Positions 14,396 to 15,692 of a stretch of DNA of 15,692 bases are shown here, piece after piece. Positions within the stretch are counted from its first letter, which is position 1; each line of letters begins with the position of its first letter. The stretch is taken from the NCBI GenBank assembly GCA_020848855.1, contig JADLHH010000311.1, positions 1-15,692 on the forward strand, in the 5' to 3' direction. Below the pieces are notes generated by a model. The model saw only the letters and a list, made by a program, of their open reading frames with translations, ran no database searches and was not told where the DNA came from. The DNA is from Anaerolineae bacterium (lineage in GTDB: Bacteria; Chloroflexota; Anaerolineae; Aggregatilineales; Phototrophicaceae). Made by a program: the position numbers and the translations under genes.

Positions 14396-15210
14396 GAGCT
14401 TTCACCCGCCTGCTGTTGATCATCATCGTCACCATGCTCGGCTTGTTCTTCGTGCTGCCACTGCTGTGGTTCGTGTTCGCGCCGTTCAACGACCACGCGA
14501 CGCTCTCGGTGACCATTCCGGCAAACTGGTCGCTGGCGAATTTTCAGGAAGTGCTGAACAACGAACTGGCGATGCGCGGCTTGCTCCAGAACAGTACGAT
14601 CATCGGGCTGGGCACGATGATCGCCACCACCGCCACCGCCGCGCTGGCTGCCTACGGCATCTCGCGCAGCAACATCCCCGGTCGCCAGTTCCTGACCTAC
14701 GTGCTGATCCTGTTCTCGTCGGTAGTGACGGGCACGGCAAGTATGCTGCCCATCTTCCGCCTGATCTACAACCTGGGGCTGATCAATACCCACGCCGGCG
14801 TCATTCTGTCGATGACCGGCGGGCTGCTGCCATCTGCCATCTTCATCATGCAGGATTTCGTCGACGGCATCCCGCGCTCCTACGAGGAAGCGGCAATGGT
14901 CGCCGGCGCGTCGCCGCTGCAAATCTTCCGCGACGTGAGCTTTCCACTGCTGCGCCCCGGCTTGATGGTTGTCGGCATCTGGGTGCTGGTCAACGCCTGG
15001 GGGTCGTTCCTAACCCCGTTCATCCTTCTGCGCGAGCCGAAGCTCCTGCCCGCCGCCGTGACGTTCTACCAGTTCTACGACGAAGAAGGCTCACCGCAAA
15101 TCACGCTGGTCGCGGCATACGCAGTCCTCTACACGCTGCCGGTTCTGCTCCTCTACCTGCTGATCAACTGGCGCTATGGCTTCCGCTTCTTCGGCGGCAT
15201 CAAACAATAA
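14392..15210 (+). CDS. Sugar ABC transporter permease, MalG/UgpE type
   Basis: 272 aa from the ATG at 14392, which overlaps the stop of the preceding permease and has GGAGG (14382-14386) five bases before it. The frame stays open further upstream, but only as a shadow of that permease. The N-terminal membrane segment LLLIIIVTMLGLFFVLPLLWFVFAPFN is typical of MalG-like proteins. The EAA loop reads YEEAAMVAGASPLQIFRDVSFPLLRPG. The C-terminal FRFFGGIKQ resembles the family ending GLTAGAVKG in position. About six membrane segments. It is the second half of the importer channel and is followed after nine bases by the ATPase gene. Confidence 0.95.
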   Translation: MRAFTRLLLIIIVTMLGLFFVLPLLWFVFAPFNDHATLSVTIPANWSLANFQEVLNNELAMRGLLQNSTIIGLGTMIATTATAALAAYGISRSNIPGRQFLTYVLILFSSVVTGTASMLPIFRLIYNLGLINTHAGVILSMTGGLLPSAIFIMQDFVDGIPRSYEEAAMVAGASPLQIFRDVSFPLLRPGLMVVGIWVLVNAWGSFLTPFILLREPKLLPAAVTFYQFYDEEGSPQITLVAAYAVLYTLPVLLLYLLINWRYGFRFFGGIKQ

Positions 15211-15219
15211 GGCTACGGC

Positions 15220-15692
15220 ATGGCTTCTGTGAAACTCTCCAATTTACGCAAATCCTTCGGCACGGTTCACGCGGTCGATGGCATCAACCTCGACATTCAG
15301 GACGGCGAGTTCGTCGCGCTGCTGGGACCGTCCGGCTGTGGCAAAACCACCACGCTGCGCATGATCAGCGGGCTGGAAGCGCCCACCGGCGGCACGATTC
15401 ACATCGGCGACCGCGACGTGACCAACCTGCCCCCGCGCGACCGCGACGTGGCGATGGTGTTTCAGGACTACGCGCTCTACCCGCACATGACCATCGACGA
15501 GAACATCGGCTATCCGCTCAAGGTGCGCGGCGTCGCCAGCAGCGAACGGAGTCGGCGCGTGCGTTCGGTCGCCGAAAATCTGCAAATCGGCACGCTGCTG
15601 GAACGCCGCCCGGCGCAGCTTTCCGGCGGTCAGCAGCAGCGCACGGCGCTGGCGCGGGCGGTCGTGTATCAGGCGAAAGTCTTCCTGTTCGA
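15220..15692 (+). CDS. Sugar ABC transporter ATP-binding protein (MalK/UgpC/MsmX type), 3' end cut by window
   Basis: The first 157 codons are visible and the gene runs off the window end inside Walker B (KVFLF, next codon begins GA, so Asp or Glu). The start at 15220 has AAGG seven bases upstream, overlapping the permease stop region. Walker A GPSGCGKTT spans 36-44, the Q-loop VFQDYALYPHMTIDENI has Gln82, and LSGGQQQR starts at 134. NLPPRDRDVAMVFQ and the PHMT stretch are hallmarks of the MalK/UgpC subfamily, whose full length is about 360-370 aa with a C-terminal OB-fold regulatory domain not seen here. It should energise the two permeases just upstream. An ATPase encoded in the same operon as its permeases is the simple arrangement for this class. 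Confidence 0.95.
   Translation, partial: MASVKLSNLRKSFGTVHAVDGINLDIQDGEFVALLGPSGCGKTTTLRMISGLEAPTGGTIHIGDRDVTNLPPRDRDVAMVFQDYALYPHMTIDENIGYPLKVRGVASSERSRRVRSVAENLQIGTLLERRPAQLSGGQQQRTALARAVVYQAKVFLF

Overview
The window is a GC-rich, densely coded bacterial chromosome segment. It best fits a member of the Chloroflexota (Anaerolineae-like). This is an inference from three things: non-lipidated, signal-peptidase-I-type binding proteins whose mature ends begin Q-D-S, a GntR/LacI hybrid regulator beside a family-1 sugar ABC transporter, and intergenic repeats of a kind common in that phylum. There are no rRNA or tRNA genes, no CRISPR array, no insertion sequence and no phage genes. No stretch over 300 bp lacks a gene.

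Layout. (1) Positions 1-1605 hold the 3' part of a secreted beta-helix carbohydrate-binding protein (Cthe_2159/DUF4353 type). It converges on glgX, a glycogen debranching enzyme on the minus strand (1683-3755), with a strong terminator hairpin between them. (2) Divergent from glgX is a small toxin-antitoxin pair: an intact DUF433 antitoxin (3917-4255) and a DUF5615 PIN-like toxin frame (4256-4606) broken by one in-frame TAG. (3) dinB, encoding DNA polymerase IV, is at 4685-5860. (4) A Zn/Mn-type ABC importer operon runs from 5954 to 9841: consensus promoter with a 9-3-9 palindromic operator over its -10, binding protein, ATPase, a two-domain GNAT protein, permease, and a textbook terminator. 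(5) A repeat-rich spacer leads to a histidine phosphatase (10003-10728). (6) A GntR-LacI (AraR-type) regulator (10839-11957), with a putative operator at its own transcription start, precedes a sugar uptake operon: family-1 binding protein, two MalF/MalG-type permeases, and a MalK/UgpC-type ATPase cut off by the window end.

How the genes work together. The metal operon is a complete importer (binding protein, ATPase, one membrane subunit) and very probably answers to a metal-sensing repressor at the palindrome. The regulator and the sugar operon probably form a substrate-inducible carbohydrate uptake module. With glgX and the secreted carbohydrate-binding protein, this gives the window a polysaccharide and oligosaccharide theme. 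dinB, the phosphatase and the toxin-antitoxin remnant look like unrelated single units.

I did not find a clearly new multi-gene system. The items most worth a second look are the metal-operon operator, the acetyltransferase embedded in that operon, the altered metal-ligand positions and cysteine-bearing loop of its binding protein, the nonsense-interrupted toxin, the diverging heptamer repeats, and the AraR-box-like site at the regulator start.
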